DNA of 64,000 nt from an uncultured Collinsella sp. (GCA_958403385.1 CATXXC010000012.1:1-64000), one strand, 5' to 3'; positions 24,478 through 35,558 are shown, numbered from the stretch's first letter. The notes: generated by a model not told the origin, from the sequence alone. Made by a program: numbers and translations.

Positions 24478-25725
24478 ATGGCAGCATCCGACATGATGTC
24501 CGCCCTGATGGAGCTTTGCCAGGAGAAGCACATCGACCAGCTCTACCTGATCGACCGCCTGGAGCAGTCGCTCGCCAAGAGCTATGCCGAGATCCTGCAT
24601 CTTGAGTGGGGCGCCAAGGTGACCATCGACCGCACCACTGGCAAGATCTACGTCTACCGCCTGGAGCCGATCGACGATTCCATGGACGAGGAGGGCAACT
24701 TCACCGAGTTCGAGGAGATCGACGTCACTCCCAAGAACACGAGCCGCATCGCTGCCCAGCACGCCAAGGCCGAGATCAACGCCATCGTGCGCAACTCTGC
24801 CCGCGAGCAGATCTACGAGGAGTTCTCCGGCCGCATCGGTGACCTCATCAGCGGTACCGTGCTGCAGTCCACGCCCGACTTCACGATCGTCAAGATTCGC
24901 GAGGGCGTCGAGGCCGAGCTTCCGCACTTCGACCAGCGCCGTTACGAGAACGAGCGCAACGAGCGTCCGATGGGCGAGCGCTACCTGCACAACCAGCACA
25001 TCAAGGCCGTGATCATCGACGTTCGCGACCCCAACTCCAACCTGCAGCCGGTTCGTGGCGAGCACAGCCGTCCGCCGATTGTCATCTCCCGTACCCACCC
25101 CGAGCTCATGCGTCGTCTGTTTGAGCAGGAGGTGCCCGAGATCTATGAGGGCACCGTCCAGATCAAGTCGATCGCCCGCGAGCCCGGCCAGCGCTCCAAG
25201 GTCGCCGTCCACTCGCTCGACGACCGTCTGGATCCCGTGGGCGCCTGCGTCGGCCCCAAGGGCAGCCGTGTTCGCGCTGTCGTGGGCGAGCTCCGTGGCG
25301 AGCGCGTCGACGTCATCCTTTGGGATGCCGATCCTGCCGTCTACGTCGCCAACGCCCTGTCGCCCGCCAAGGTCACCCGCGTCCTCATCGACGAGGAGAA
25401 GGCTTACGCCGGTGTCATCGTGCCCGACGACCAGCTGTCCCTCGCCATCGGCAAGGAGGGCCAGAACGCCCGTCTCGCCGCGCGCCTGACCGGCTGGCAC
25501 ATCGACATCAAGTCCGAGACGCTTGCCGCCGACATCCTCAAGAACGTTCCCGTTCACGAGGAGCCCGCCGCCGACCTGATCGGTGACGAGGAGGACGAGG
25601 ACGTCCGCCGCTGCGAGTACGTGTCCGAGGACGGCATCCAGTGCCGCAACCAGGCCCGTCCCGGCTCCCGTTTCTGCGGTGTCCACGACACCGACGCCTT
25701 CGATGATGCGGAGGACCTGATCTAG
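24478..25725 (+). CDS. nusA: Transcription factor NusA with C-terminal zinc-knuckle-like tail
   Basis: NusA binds RNA polymerase and nascent RNA to control pausing and termination. The N-terminal domain is followed by an S1 domain ([24 protein letters not shown]) and two KH domains ([19 protein letters not shown] and [19 protein letters not shown]). The last 40 residues carry Cys379, Cys389, Cys400 and His403, spaced like a small zinc knuckle that is not part of standard NusA. A separate YlxR gene, usual between nusA and infB, is absent. The ribosome binding site AAGGAAAG overlaps the rimP end. Confidence 0.95.
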   Translation: MAASDMMSALMELCQEKHIDQLYLIDRLEQSLAKSYAEILHLEWGAKVTIDRTTGKIYVYRLEPIDDSMDEEGNFTEFEEIDVTPKNTSRIAAQHAKAEINAIVRNSAREQIYEEFSGRIGDLISGTVLQSTPDFTIVKIREGVEAELPHFDQRRYENERNERPMGERYLHNQHIKAVIIDVRDPNSNLQPVRGEHSRPPIVISRTHPELMRRLFEQEVPEIYEGTVQIKSIAREPGQRSKVAVHSLDDRLDPVGACVGPKGSRVRAVVGELRGERVDVILWDADPAVYVANALSPAKVTRVLIDEEKAYAGVIVPDDQLSLAIGKEGQNARLAARLTGWHIDIKSETLAADILKNVPVHEEPAADLIGDEEDEDVRRCEYVSEDGIQCRNQARPGSRFCGVHDTDAFDDAEDLI

Positions 25726-25733
25726 CGCGCGGT

Positions 25734-25756
25734 CGCGCCGGGCGGGTCCCGGCGCG
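25734..25756 (+). terminator. GC-rich hairpin between nusA and infB
   Basis: CGCGCCGGG and CCCGGCGCG pair perfectly around CGGGT, 8 bases after the nusA stop. Without a T-run it is more likely a processing or attenuation site than a full terminator. Confidence 0.4.
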
Positions 25757-25816
25757 TCTCCCACGCTCGTTCAGTCTCTAGGCACCCAAGGTGCCAGAAA
25801 GGGTAGGTGAAGTCAT

Positions 25817-28531
25817 ATGGCAAAAGTCCGTGTGTCCACCCTGGCCAAAGAGTTCGGCATGACCTCCAAGGAACTGATGGGTCATCTCGCCGATATGAAG
25901 ATTCCCGCTAAGTCCGCTTCCTCCACCTTGGAGGACGCCTATGTCGCCATGGTCCGCAAGCAGCTCGCCTCGGTAATCGAGGCCCGCGCTCAGGAAGTCG
26001 AGGCCGCCAAGCAGGCCGAGGAGCAGGCGGCTGCCGCCGAGGAGGCCGCACGCGCCGCCGAGGCCGAGCGCGAGCGCATCGCCGCCGAGAAGGCACGCGA
26101 GGAGGAGCGTCGCCAGTTTGCCGCAGCCCAGGCTGCCGAGGAGGCTGCCCGCGCCGAGGCCGAGGCCAAGAAGAAGGCCGAGCAGGAGCGCCTTGCCCGC
26201 GAGAAGGAGGAGGCTGCCCGCGAGGCCCAGCGCCGCGCCGTTCCCGCTTCCGACTCCGGTTCGCGTTTCCGTTCGCTGCTCGACCAGATCGCCGCACAGG
26301 AGACCGTGCTCAAGGAGAAGAAGGACGCCGAAGACAAGGCCAAGGCCGAGCGCGCCGCCGAGCGCGGTAACCGTCGTGGCGGCAACAACGACCGCCGCGG
26401 TGGCCGTCGTAACGATCGCAACGCCTCAGACAACAACTCCGAGCGCAACGCCTCCGAGAGCCGTCCGCACAGCCATCGTACCAACGCCAGCAACAACGTC
26501 GCTGCCGGCATGGACTTCCCCAACCCCGACAAGCAGGGCAAGGGCAAGAAGCGCAAGGGCGGTCACAACAACGAAGAGGACCACTACAGCCGCATGGCTC
26601 GCGAGGCCGAGGAGTACAGCCGCGAGAAGGTGCTCGAGGAGGCTCGTGCCGCCGTCGAGGAGGCCTCTCGCGAGTCCACCGGTCGCCGCAAGAAGCGCAA
26701 GGAGAAGCGCGAGCGCGAGGCTGCCAAGGCGCAGGAGGAGCGCAAGATAGAGGAGGCGCTGGCCCAGGGCGTGAACCCCGAGGACCTCGACGCCATCAAG
26801 GTCTCCCAGGGCGTTACCGTCCAGGAGCTTGCCGAGGCGCTCGACGTTCCGGCCAACGACATCATCAAGCGCCTGTTCCTGCTTGGTACGCCGCTCACCA
26901 TGACGCAGTCCATGTCCGACGACCTTGTCGAGCTCGTTGCCGACGACCTGGGCCGTCAGATCAAGATCATCACCCCCGAGGAGGAGAACACCTTCTCGTT
27001 CTACGACGATCCCGCCGACCTTAAGCCGCGCGCCCCGGTCGTCACCGTCATGGGCCACGTCGACCACGGCAAGACGTCGCTGCTCGACGCCATCCGTCAC
27101 ACCGGCGTTGCTGCCGGCGAGGCTGGCGGCATTACGCAGGCCATCGGCGCTTCGCAGGTCATGATCAACGACCGTAAGATCACCTTCATCGATACTCCGG
27201 GTCACGCTACCTTTACGGCCATGCGTGCCCGTGGCGCCAAGGTGACCGACATCGTCATCCTGATTGTCGCCGCCGACGACGGCGTCATGCCCCAGACCGT
27301 CGAGTCGATCAACCACGCCAAGGCCGCCGGCGTACCCATCGTCGTCGCCGTCAACAAGATCGATAAGCCGGGCGCCAACCCCGATCGCGTGCGCCAGGAG
27401 CTCACCGAGTACGGCGTCATCCCCGAGGAGTGGGGCGGACAGAACATGTTCGTCAACATCTCGGCTAAGCAGAAGATCGGTATCGACGACCTTCTGGAGA
27501 CTGTGCTGCTCCAGGCCGACGTGCTCGAGCTCAAGGCCAACCCGGACACCTTTGCCTCCGGCAACGTCCTCGAGGCCAAGCTCGACAAGGGCCGCGGCTC
27601 GGTCGCTACCGTGCTCGTGACCCGCGGTACCTTGCACGTGGGCGATACGCTGGTCGCCGGCCTTACCTACGGCCGCGTCCGCGCCATGCTCGACCCCAAG
27701 GGTCGCGCCGTCACCGAGGCCGGTCCCTCCGACGCCGTCGAGATCCTGGGCCTGCAGTCCGTGCCCAACGCCGGTGACGAGTTCCGCGTGTTCGAGGACG
27801 AGCGCGAGGCTCGTGCCCTGGCCGACGAGCGTTCGCTGAAGGCCCGTATCGAGGAGCAGAGCCGCGTGAAGCACGTCACGCTCGAGAACCTCTTCGAGAC
27901 CATCGCCGACGCCGAGGTCAAGGAGCTCAACCTGATTATCAAGGCCGACGTCCAGGGCTCCATCGAGGCTCTTCAGGACTCACTCGACAAGATGGATCAG
28001 TCCGAGGTTCGCATCAACACGATCCACTCCGCCGTTGGCGCCATCAACGAGACCGACGTCGTCCTGGCCGACGCCTCCAACGCCATCATCATCGGCTTTG
28101 GCGTCCGTCCCGACGGTAAGGCCCGCTCCGCCGCCGAGCGCGAGGGCGTCGAGATCCGTTGCTACGACGTCATCTACAAGTGCCTCGAGGAGCTCGACGC
28201 CGCCCGTATCGGCATGCTGAAGCCCACCGAGGTCGAGGTCGCCACGGGTACCGCGACCGTCCTGGACACCTTCAAGGTGCCCAAAGTCGGTATCGCCGCC
28301 GGTGTCCGCGTCGAGGAGGGCGAGATCGCCGCGACCGATTCCGTGCGCCTGGTGCGCGACGGCATCGTGGTCTTCAACGGCAAGATCGCCTCGATGCGCC
28401 ACTACAAGGACGAGGCCAAGAGCCTCAAGAGCGGTTCCGAGGGCGGCATTGGCCTGGAGAACTTCCAGGACATCAAGCCCGGCGACCAGATCGAGGGTTA
28501 CCGCATCGACCAGGTTGCCCGTACCGAGTAG
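25817..28531 (+). CDS. infB: Translation initiation factor IF-2
   Basis: This GTPase delivers initiator tRNA to the 30S subunit. The 904 residues comprise an N-terminal IF2N module ([24 protein letters not shown]), a long Ala/Glu/Arg-rich charged linker (about 50-310), and a second IF2N copy. The G domain follows, with [27 protein letters not shown] and [10 protein letters not shown], and the C-terminal beta-barrel domains close the protein. ATG 25817 is preceded only by a weak GGGTAGGTG. The rbfA start lies 11 bases downstream, so the genes are cotranscribed. Confidence 0.97.
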   Translation: MAKVRVSTLAKEFGMTSKELMGHLADMKIPAKSASSTLEDAYVAMVRKQLASVIEARAQEVEAAKQAEEQAAAAEEAARAAEAERERIAAEKAREEERRQFAAAQAAEEAARAEAEAKKKAEQERLAREKEEAAREAQRRAVPASDSGSRFRSLLDQIAAQETVLKEKKDAEDKAKAERAAERGNRRGGNNDRRGGRRNDRNASDNNSERNASESRPHSHRTNASNNVAAGMDFPNPDKQGKGKKRKGGHNNEEDHYSRMAREAEEYSREKVLEEARAAVEEASRESTGRRKKRKEKREREAAKAQEERKIEEALAQGVNPEDLDAIKVSQGVTVQELAEALDVPANDIIKRLFLLGTPLTMTQSMSDDLVELVADDLGRQIKIITPEEENTFSFYDDPADLKPRAPVVTVMGHVDHGKTSLLDAIRHTGVAAGEAGGITQAIGASQVMINDRKITFIDTPGHATFTAMRARGAKVTDIVILIVAADDGVMPQTVESINHAKAAGVPIVVAVNKIDKPGANPDRVRQELTEYGVIPEEWGGQNMFVNISAKQKIGIDDLLETVLLQADVLELKANPDTFASGNVLEAKLDKGRGSVATVLVTRGTLHVGDTLVAGLTYGRVRAMLDPKGRAVTEAGPSDAVEILGLQSVPNAGDEFRVFEDEREARALADERSLKARIEEQSRVKHVTLENLFETIADAEVKELNLIIKADVQGSIEALQDSLDKMDQSEVRINTIHSAVGAINETDVVLADASNAIIIGFGVRPDGKARSAAEREGVEIRCYDVIYKCLEELDAARIGMLKPTEVEVATGTATVLDTFKVPKVGIAAGVRVEEGEIAATDSVRLVRDGIVVFNGKIASMRHYKDEAKSLKSGSEGGIGLENFQDIKPGDQIEGYRIDQVARTE

Positions 28532-28542
28532 GGGGTAGCGCT

Positions 28543-28953
28543 ATGAAGCAAACGCAGGCAACCCGCCGTCTGGGCGAGCAGCTTCGCGAGAAGCTCGGTT
28601 ATATCCTGCTCTTTGAGGTTTCCGATCCGCGTCTCGACCTCGTTACTTTGACTGCGGTCGAGGTCGCGGTGGACCGTTCGTTCGCGCGCGTGTACGTGTC
28701 GTGCGATGCGAGCCGATACGACGAGGTCATGGAGGCGCTCGCAAGCGCTAAGGGCCGTATTCGCAGCCTGTTGGCTCGCTCGCTCGATTGGCGTGTTACG
28801 CCCGAGCTCGATTTTCGCATCGATCGCTCGACCGATGAGGCCGAGCGCATCACGCGTGCGCTGGAAAACGTTCCCGCCACGCTTGCGATCGAAAAAGACG
28901 AGGACGGCTATCCGATAGCGGATGCCGCCCAGGAGGCAGCTTTAGATGACTAA
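28543..28953 (+). CDS. rbfA: Ribosome-binding factor A
   Basis: This small KH-type protein is needed for 16S rRNA 5'-end maturation. The 136 residues show the family pattern: RRLGEQLREKLGYILLFEVSDPRLDLVTLTAVEVAVDRSFARVYVS near the N-terminus and LRIRLARS-like 'IRSLLARSLDWRVTPELDFRIDRS' at the centre. ATG 28543 follows infB by 11 bases with GGGGGT ahead. The last 8 bases overlap nrnA. Position in the nusA-infB-rbfA order is classical. Confidence 0.93.
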   Translation: MKQTQATRRLGEQLREKLGYILLFEVSDPRLDLVTLTAVEVAVDRSFARVYVSCDASRYDEVMEALASAKGRIRSLLARSLDWRVTPELDFRIDRSTDEAERITRALENVPATLAIEKDEDGYPIADAAQEAALDD

Positions 28954-29989
28954 TTCCGCCGACCTCGCCTCGTGCGAGTCTGCAGATATTCAGCGACGCA
29001 TCCTCGAGCTCATCGAGGGTGCGTCCTCCATTGCGATTTCGGGACATACTTCTCCCGATGGCGATGCCTTGGGCTCCGTATTGGGTCTGGGCCTTTCGCT
29101 CATGAAGTTTTTCCCCAACAAGGACATTGCGCTTCTGCTGGCAGACGATGACCCGGTTCCGCGCATTTACCGCTTTATGGAAGGCTCCGACCGTCTGGTG
29201 CCGGCATCTGCGTACGCCGGCAATCCTGACCTGTTCATCTCGGTGGACGTACCGGTCGTCGAGCGCCTCAATAATTCCGCCGAGGTGCTTCGTCGCTCCA
29301 AGCATGTGGTGTGCTTCGATCATCATCCGGCGCGCGAGGAGTTTGCCGAGCTGAGTCTGAGGCGCGTCGATGCCGCGGCCTGCGCCATGATCATCGACCG
29401 TTTCTTGGACAATTGCGGCATTGTCGCACGTGATGGCGTTGCGACCTGCCTGCTGTGTGGCTTGGTTACCGATACCGGCCGTTTTCAGTACCAAAACGCC
29501 GATGCCGCCGCGTTCCATGCGGCCTCGCGCCTGGTTGCCCACGGTGCCGATCCGGCGCGAGTGGCACTCGAGGTATATCAGAGCATGCGCGTTGAGTTTT
29601 TGCACCTCAAGTCCATCGTTATGGGCCGCATCAAGACAGTGGCCCACGGGCGCGTCGCGTATAGCTACGCGTACCAGAGTGACCTTGAGGCCTGCGGCGT
29701 CACCTCGGACGAGTGCGACGGCCTGGTCGATGTGGTGCGTTCGGTGATGGGCGTCGAGGTCTGCATGTTCTTAAAGGGCATTGAGGGCGATACCAAGGTG
29801 CGTGGCAACCTGCGCTCCAAGGGCGACCTCGATGTGTCCGAGATTGCTGCCAACTTTGGCGGTGGCGGGCATCATGCCGCCGCCGGCTTTTCCAACAACG
29901 GAACGATTCTCGAGACGCTTACCGTGGCACTTCCCATGCTGGCCGAGCTGGTGGGGGAGGATCCCGCTTCGGTGACCGTCGAGCTTTAA
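28946..29989 (+). CDS. nrnA: DHH/DHHA1 phosphoesterase (NrnA-type oligoribonuclease / pAp phosphatase)
   Basis: It degrades short RNA oligonucleotides and 3'-phosphoadenosine 5'-phosphate. The DHH catalytic motifs are visible: GHTSPDGDALGSVLGL, CFDHHPAREEF with the DHH triad, and GLVTDTGRFQYQN. The C-terminal DHHA1 domain ends in FGGGGHHAAAGFS, the substrate-binding signature. The 347 residues match NrnA of Firmicutes and actinobacteria. Start ATG 28946 overlaps rbfA, with AGGAGG upstream. Some homologues also cleave linear pGpG, the breakdown product of c-di-GMP, which would be relevant to the pel operon; that link is inference. Confidence 0.92.
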   Translation: MTNSADLASCESADIQRRILELIEGASSIAISGHTSPDGDALGSVLGLGLSLMKFFPNKDIALLLADDDPVPRIYRFMEGSDRLVPASAYAGNPDLFISVDVPVVERLNNSAEVLRRSKHVVCFDHHPAREEFAELSLRRVDAAACAMIIDRFLDNCGIVARDGVATCLLCGLVTDTGRFQYQNADAAAFHAASRLVAHGADPARVALEVYQSMRVEFLHLKSIVMGRIKTVAHGRVAYSYAYQSDLEACGVTSDECDGLVDVVRSVMGVEVCMFLKGIEGDTKVRGNLRSKGDLDVSEIAANFGGGGHHAAAGFSNNGTILETLTVALPMLAELVGEDPASVTVEL

Positions 29990-30004
29990 CTTTTTGGATG
30001 GTAC

Positions 30005-30937
30005 ATGGCTCGTCGTACGCCTTCTCAACTGAATATGCTGCTCGCCGTCGATAAGCCGGTGGGCTGCACGTCCCACGATGTGGTCTCGCAATGCCGACGC
30101 GCCCTCCATGAGCGGCGCGTCGGCCATGCCGGCACGCTCGACCCCATGGCATCGGGTGTCATGGTGGTGGGCGTGGGCCAGGCCACCCGTCTGCTGGGCA
30201 TGCTTACCCTCGATACCAAAAGCTATGTCGCCGACATTTCGTTTGGCGCCGAGACCAATACCGATGATGCGGAGGGCGAGGCGGTCCGCACGGTGGCTGT
30301 TGGCAACGAGCTCCGCGATCCTGCCTTTGCCCGTGAGCACTTGGCCGCCATGCTGGGTCCGCAGATGCAGGTGCCGCCGGCGTTTTCGGCTATCTCGGTC
30401 AATGGCGTTCGCGCCTACAAGTCTGCTCGCGAGGGCAATGCGGTGGACCTACCTCCGCGCCCCGTCGAGGTCTATGCCGCCGACCTGATCGCCGTGGGCG
30501 GCGAAGGTGATACGTGTGTGTGGACCGTGGCGTTCTCGGTGAGCAAGGGCACCTATATCCGTGCGCTCGCTCGCGACCTGGGCCGCGCTTGCGATAGCGC
30601 CGCGCATATTTCCGCGCTGCGCCGCACGGCCTCCGGTGTTGTTTCCATTGGCGCCTGTCATGCGGTCGAGGAGCTTTCTCCCGAGTCCGCGGCTGGCTTT
30701 GCCCTGGATCCCATTGCGGCCCTGGGCGCCACGCGTGTTGACTTGCCGGGCAATCTTGCCGACGACCTGCTCTGCGGCCGACGCATTCCCGTTGAGCGTG
30801 CGCTTGCCGATTTCGATTCCTCGAAGGCGCCGTTTGCGTTGGTGCTCGATGGGGGACTCAAGGCGCTCGCCCGCATTGAGGGCGGCCGCTTTGTCATGGA
30901 GCACGTGTTTCCGCAGGCAGTCGGCGGTGTTCGATGA
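30005..30937 (+). CDS. truB: tRNA pseudouridine-55 synthase
   Basis: TruB makes pseudouridine 55 in the T-loop of tRNAs. Catalytic block: RVGHAGTLDPMASGVMVVGVG, with the nucleophile Asp in GTLDP. Other family blocks are KSYVADISFGAETNTDDAEG, PPAFSAISVNGVRAYKSAREG and KGTYIRALARDLG. The 310 residues include the C-terminal PUA-like part. ATG 30005 lies 15 bases after nrnA. It overlaps ribF by 4 bases (ATGATG), and truB-ribF is a standard pair. Confidence 0.95.
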   Translation: MARRTPSQLNMLLAVDKPVGCTSHDVVSQCRRALHERRVGHAGTLDPMASGVMVVGVGQATRLLGMLTLDTKSYVADISFGAETNTDDAEGEAVRTVAVGNELRDPAFAREHLAAMLGPQMQVPPAFSAISVNGVRAYKSAREGNAVDLPPRPVEVYAADLIAVGGEGDTCVWTVAFSVSKGTYIRALARDLGRACDSAAHISALRRTASGVVSIGACHAVEELSPESAAGFALDPIAALGATRVDLPGNLADDLLCGRRIPVERALADFDSSKAPFALVLDGGLKALARIEGGRFVMEHVFPQAVGGVR

Positions 30938-31941
30938 TGTTGTCCGCTCGCGAGCTCGCGCGTGTCTTTTTCGCGGGCGAGTCGGACGAGGCTCGCATCG
31001 TTGCTGCCGATACGTTTGATGAGTGTGAGCACTTGGGTGCCGCATCGATTGCCATTGGCGTGTTCGACGGCGTTCACCGTGGACACCAGGAACTCATCGA
31101 AGCGCTTGTCCGTGATGCCCGTGCCCATGGCTGTAAGGCGGTCGTGGTTACCTTCGATCCCGACCCGGACGTTGTGGTGAGCCCTTCGCCCGCTCAAAAA
31201 TTGATGACGACGGCCGACCGTCTGCATGCCTTGGCTCAGACTGGGGTCGATACAGTGGTGGCCGTTCCCTTTACGCCTGAGGTTGCGGCACTCGACCATG
31301 TCGGTTTTCTCGCACTGCTGTCACGCGTAGTCGACATTCGCTCGATTCGCGTTGGCAGTGACTTTAGGCTGGGTCGTGGCGGTGCTTCTGGTGTTGCCGA
31401 GATGCGCTCCTGGGGTTCTGAGCACGGCGTTGACGTGTATGGTCACGACCTGCTTTGCGAGGGCGGTGAGGCCATTTGCGCCACCCGCATTCGTCATGAG
31501 CTGGGACAGGGCCATGTGGAGCTTGCTGCTGAGTTACTCGGCCGTCCGTATATGGTGCGTGGCGGTGTTATTCGCGGCCGTCACGAGGGTTCTGGCATGG
31601 GCTTTCCCACGGCAAACTTGCAGGTTCCCGACGGCATTCAGGTGCCAGCCGATGGCGTGTATGAGGGTCTGGTGCTGGTCGATGACTCCGCGTGGCCCGC
31701 TGCCGTGAACGTCGGCCTGCCGCCAACGTATGCTGACGATGCGGCATCTGCGCATCTCGAGGCTAATTTAATTGGTTATACGGGCGACCTGTACGGCGCT
31801 TCCGTTTCGCTGGCGTTTACGCGCTGGCTGCGTCCCTCGCGTGTGTTCGATTCGCTGGATGAGTTGATCGCGACCGTCGAGGGTAATATCGAAGATATTC
31901 GTCACAACTTGGGTGAGCAGGGGGTGAGCATTCGTGATTAG
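30934..31941 (+). CDS. ribF: Bifunctional riboflavin kinase / FAD synthetase
   Basis: It converts riboflavin to FMN and then FAD. The N-terminal nucleotidyltransferase domain has IGVFDGVHRGHQELI and the later 'SIRVGSDFRLGRGGAG'-like segment. The C-terminal kinase domain has the loop GRHEGSGMGFPTANLQVPDG and PAAVNVGLPPTY. The 335 residues are full length. Start ATG 30934 overlaps the truB stop. The 3' end overlaps dnaG by 8 bases, so flavin and primase genes are translationally linked here. Confidence 0.95.
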   Translation: MMLSARELARVFFAGESDEARIVAADTFDECEHLGAASIAIGVFDGVHRGHQELIEALVRDARAHGCKAVVVTFDPDPDVVVSPSPAQKLMTTADRLHALAQTGVDTVVAVPFTPEVAALDHVGFLALLSRVVDIRSIRVGSDFRLGRGGASGVAEMRSWGSEHGVDVYGHDLLCEGGEAICATRIRHELGQGHVELAAELLGRPYMVRGGVIRGRHEGSGMGFPTANLQVPDGIQVPADGVYEGLVLVDDSAWPAAVNVGLPPTYADDAASAHLEANLIGYTGDLYGASVSLAFTRWLRPSRVFDSLDELIATVEGNIEDIRHNLGEQGVSIRD

Positions 31942-34042
31942 CGATGAGGAAAAAGATCAGGTACGCGCTGCGTCCGACCTGGTTGCTATCGTGCAGGAAA
32001 CGGTCGAGCTCAAGCCTCGCGGCCATGAGTTTTGGGGATGCTGCCCCTTCCATGGCGAGAAGACACCGTCCTTCCACATTATCCCCGCCACGCAGGTGTG
32101 GCATTGCTTTGGCTGCGGCGAGGGTGGCGACGTCTTCACGTATATCATGAAGCGCGAGAACCTGAGCTTTCCCGAGTCAATCCGTTACTTGGCCGATCGC
32201 GCGGGTATTGAGCTGCATGACACCGGAGATCGCCGCGAGCGCGGCACCAAGCGTGCCCGCATCTACGATCTGTGCGCCGAGACGGCCCAGTTCTACCACA
32301 CCATGCTTATGCGCGGTAAGGACGGCCGTCCGCGCGAGTATTTTGCCAGCCGCGGCATGGGCGGCGACGTCTGCCGCCGCTACTGCCTGGGCTTTGCGCC
32401 GGGCCGCAATGCGCTGGTGACGCACCTGTCCCAGGCGGGTTTTACCCCGCAGGAGATGATCGATGCCAACGTTGCCGTGAGCCGCGGACGCGGGCAACTA
32501 GCCGACCGCTTTTACGACCGCGTGATGTTTCCCATCTTTGACGAGCAAGGGCATAACATCGCCTTTGGCGGTCGCATCATGGGTGACGGCCAGCCTAAGT
32601 ATCTCAACACCTCCGAGACGAGCGTGTTCCATAAAAAGCGAAACCTCTACGGTTTTAATTGGGCCAAGGAGTTTATCGTCGCGCAGGATACCGCCATCGT
32701 GGTGGAGGGCTATACCGACTGCATCGCCTGCTGGGAGGCGGGGATTAAAAACGTCGTCGCCACGTTGGGCACTGCGCTCACGGAGCATCACGTCAAGACG
32801 CTCACCCGCTTCGCCAAGCGCATCGTGTATATGTTCGACGGCGATGCCGCGGGCCAGAAGGCCGCGCGCCGTGCGATTCAGTTTATTGAGCAGGATTCGA
32901 TGGATCTGCGCTGCGTGGTGCTGCCCGACGGTAACGATCCCATGGAGTTCATCACGGCGCATGGCGGCGAGGCACTGCAGGCGCGCATCGACGCTGCCGA
33001 GCCGCTTATGGACTTTGTTTACCGTTCGTTGCAGGAGTCGAGTGACATCACTACGCCAGGCGGTCGCGCCAAGGCGCTGGAAGATGCTCTGACGCTTATC
33101 TATCCGCTGCGCGATAGCTATATGATTGACACGTACTTTATCCAGATTGCCGATCTGCTGGGTTTGGATTTGGAGACGGTGCGCGCGAGCTCGGGCCGCG
33201 TGTTTCGCGACGTCGCCAAGCGCGAAGATGCGGAACGCCGTCGCGAGCAAAACTATGAGCGCCAGAGGGCGCAGGCCGAACGCTTTGGAAATGCGGGCGG
33301 TCGGGCATCGGGTTCTCGTGATGCCGGTCGCGGTGCTTGGGCATCGGGCGCGACGCCGCCGGTGTCCGCGCCGGTCGAGGAAGAGCCGTACGACTATGTC
33401 CCGCTCGATGCCTACGGTGCCGCGCCCGTGGAGGTCGTCGACGATCTTCCGCCGATCGATGTGCCTGATGGTATGGGCGCTGTGCCTGTGCCTGATGGTT
33501 CGAACGCACCGGCTGCGGCGGTGCCGATGGTTCTTACCGATCTTGAGCGCAAGTCCTTGGCAGGGGAGCGCGAGCTGCTGACCATGCTCACGAGCTACCC
33601 CGACCTGTTCCGCACGTATGCCGACCGCATCTGCTCCATCGAGTGGGTTGACCCACGTCACGAGTCCATCGCGTGGGCCGTTCTGGCAACGCCGCCGGGA
33701 ACCGATCCTGCAGCCTGCATGGATGCGGCGCGCTCGGTGTGTCCCGAGGCGGCAACGCTTGTGAGTGTCGGGCGCATCTCGGCGACGAGCAAGCACCCCA
33801 CCGAGACGAACATCGTGTTTATGCTCGATACGCTCGAGCTCTACACCATCAAACGCCGCATGCGTGCCGCACAGGCCAAGCTGCGCCAGGACCGTTCGCT
33901 CGATGATGAGGCCCGTCGCGCGCTGACCGTTCAGGCCGCGCAAGATTCGCAGCGTCAACGCGAACTGCAAAAGTCGATCGGCGGTGTGGCGGACCCGTTC
34001 CGTTTGATCGGCCCGGAGGCCGCAGGCACCGAACAAGCCTAG
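31934..34042 (+). CDS. dnaG: DNA primase
   Basis: DnaG makes RNA primers at the replication fork. The zinc-binding domain reads CPFHGEKTPSFHIIP and CFGCGEGGD (CHC2 type). The catalytic core follows with YGFNWAKE, the TOPRIM segments VVVEGYTDCIACWEAG and YMFDGDAAGQKAARRA, and a C-terminal helical region that binds DnaB. An Arg/Glu- and Pro-rich insertion lies near residues 430-540. The start is GTG 31934, inside the end of ribF. It precedes rpoD, the conserved primase-sigma arrangement. Confidence 0.96.
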   Translation: MISDEEKDQVRAASDLVAIVQETVELKPRGHEFWGCCPFHGEKTPSFHIIPATQVWHCFGCGEGGDVFTYIMKRENLSFPESIRYLADRAGIELHDTGDRRERGTKRARIYDLCAETAQFYHTMLMRGKDGRPREYFASRGMGGDVCRRYCLGFAPGRNALVTHLSQAGFTPQEMIDANVAVSRGRGQLADRFYDRVMFPIFDEQGHNIAFGGRIMGDGQPKYLNTSETSVFHKKRNLYGFNWAKEFIVAQDTAIVVEGYTDCIACWEAGIKNVVATLGTALTEHHVKTLTRFAKRIVYMFDGDAAGQKAARRAIQFIEQDSMDLRCVVLPDGNDPMEFITAHGGEALQARIDAAEPLMDFVYRSLQESSDITTPGGRAKALEDALTLIYPLRDSYMIDTYFIQIADLLGLDLETVRASSGRVFRDVAKREDAERRREQNYERQRAQAERFGNAGGRASGSRDAGRGAWASGATPPVSAPVEEEPYDYVPLDAYGAAPVEVVDDLPPIDVPDGMGAVPVPDGSNAPAAAVPMVLTDLERKSLAGERELLTMLTSYPDLFRTYADRICSIEWVDPRHESIAWAVLATPPGTDPAACMDAARSVCPEAATLVSVGRISATSKHPTETNIVFMLDTLELYTIKRRMRAAQAKLRQDRSLDDEARRALTVQAAQDSQRQRELQKSIGGVADPFRLIGPEAAGTEQA

Positions 34043-34152
34043 ATGTTGTGGTCAACCAGCGTATTCTCGCCTATATCCAGTCCTCTTTTTGGGTATAGAC
34101 GTCAATGTGTGTGCTAAAGTATTGAGTCCTGTGGACTATGAAGGGAGAATCT

Positions 34153-35508
34153 GTGCCAAAAAAGACTGAGAGCACGGGTACTGGGCTGGAATCCTACGTA
34201 GCAAAGCTCATGGGCAACGGCTCAAACAGGACTTCGATAACCGAGGACGAGATTCAGGTCGCCCTGAAGGATATCGATGTTTCTGACGAGCAGCTCACCG
34301 CGGTGTATTCCGCGCTGCGCAACAGCGGCATCCAGATTATCTCCGCGAGCGGTAACGACGACGCCCCCATGGACGTCGACGATGACGATAACGATACCGA
34401 TACCGATACCGACGATTTCGATGACGACGACGAGCACGATTCCGGCTCTCTCGACGATCACGAGCTCAAGATGGCCCGTCAGGCCGATGCCGAGATGGGT
34501 TCTTCCAAGAGCAAGAAGAAGCGCACCGTGCGCACGTCCCGTTCACGCTCCCGCGTGCGTGGCATCGATGCCTCCACGGTGATGCTGACCGGCGATCCGG
34601 TTCGTATGTACCTCAAAGAGATCGGCAAGGTCGACCTGCTGACCGCCTCCGAAGAGGTCGATCTGGCCATGAAGATCGAGGCCGGTCTTGAGGCCACCGA
34701 GAAGCTCGAGGCCGCCGATGCCGGTGAGCTCGAGCTCACGCGTGCCGAGATGCGTCGTCTTACGCGCATTGAGAACGTGGGCCTTGAAGCCAAGCAGGCG
34801 CTCATCAGCGCAAACCTTCGTCTGGTCGTCTCCATCGCCAAGCGCTATGTCGGTCGCGGCATGCTGTTCCTGGACCTGATCCAGGAGGGCAACCTCGGTC
34901 TGATCCGCGCCGTCGAGAAGTTCGACTACCAGAAGGGCTTTAAGTTCTCTACGTACGCCACGTGGTGGATCCGTCAGGCCATCACGCGCGCTATCGCCGA
35001 CCAGGCCCGTACCATCCGTATTCCCGTGCACATGGTCGAGACCATCAACAAACTCGTCCGCGTGCAGCGCCAGCTCCTTCAGGACCTTGGTCGCGACCCG
35101 ACCCCCGAGGAGATCGGTGCCGAGATGGACATGAGCGCCGACCGCGTCCGCGAGATCCAGAAGATCTCGCAGGAGCCCGTGTCGCTCGAGACCCCCATCG
35201 GCGAGGAAGAGGATTCCCAGCTGGGCGACTTCATCGAGGACTCCCAGGCTATCGTTCCGCCCGATGCGGCCAGCTTCTCTATGCTGCAGGAGCAGCTCAC
35301 CCAGGTGCTCGATTCGCTTGCCGATCGTGAGCGCAAGGTTATCGAACTGCGCTTTGGCCTTGTCGACGGACATCCCCGCACGCTCGAGGAAGTCGGTCGT
35401 GAGTTTGGCGTCACGCGCGAGCGTATCCGCCAGATCGAGTCCAAGACCTTGGCCAAGCTCCGCCACCCGAGCCGCAGCAGCAAGCTCAAAGACTATATCG
35501 AAAGCTAG
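34153..35508 (+). CDS. rpoD: Primary sigma factor RpoD/SigA
   Basis: The housekeeping sigma factor of RNA polymerase. GTG 34153 is chosen over ATG 34138 because AAGGGAG lies 5 bases upstream of it. An acidic Asp-rich stretch ([19 protein letters not shown]) and a basic segment precede region 1.2 ([16 protein letters not shown]). Then follow region 2 with [27 protein letters not shown] and [21 protein letters not shown], region 3, and region 4 with the recognition helix [20 protein letters not shown]. An extended -10-like TGCTAAAGT lies at 34112-34120, so it may have its own promoter besides dnaG read-through. Confidence 0.96.
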   Translation: MPKKTESTGTGLESYVAKLMGNGSNRTSITEDEIQVALKDIDVSDEQLTAVYSALRNSGIQIISASGNDDAPMDVDDDDNDTDTDTDDFDDDDEHDSGSLDDHELKMARQADAEMGSSKSKKKRTVRTSRSRSRVRGIDASTVMLTGDPVRMYLKEIGKVDLLTASEEVDLAMKIEAGLEATEKLEAADAGELELTRAEMRRLTRIENVGLEAKQALISANLRLVVSIAKRYVGRGMLFLDLIQEGNLGLIRAVEKFDYQKGFKFSTYATWWIRQAITRAIADQARTIRIPVHMVETINKLVRVQRQLLQDLGRDPTPEEIGAEMDMSADRVREIQKISQEPVSLETPIGEEEDSQLGDFIEDSQAIVPPDAASFSMLQEQLTQVLDSLADRERKVIELRFGLVDGHPRTLEEVGREFGVTRERIRQIESKTLAKLRHPSRSSKLKDYIES

Positions 35509-35518
35509 TCAAGCAAGA

Positions 35519-35553
35519 AGCGCCCTCAAGCACATCCGCTTGGGGGCGCTTTC
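35519..35553 (+). terminator. Intrinsic terminator of rpoD
   Basis: AGCGCCCTCAAGC pairs with GCTTGGGGGCGCT, followed by TTTC. Lies 10 bases after the rpoD stop. Confidence 0.75.
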
Positions 35554-35558
35554 ATGTG

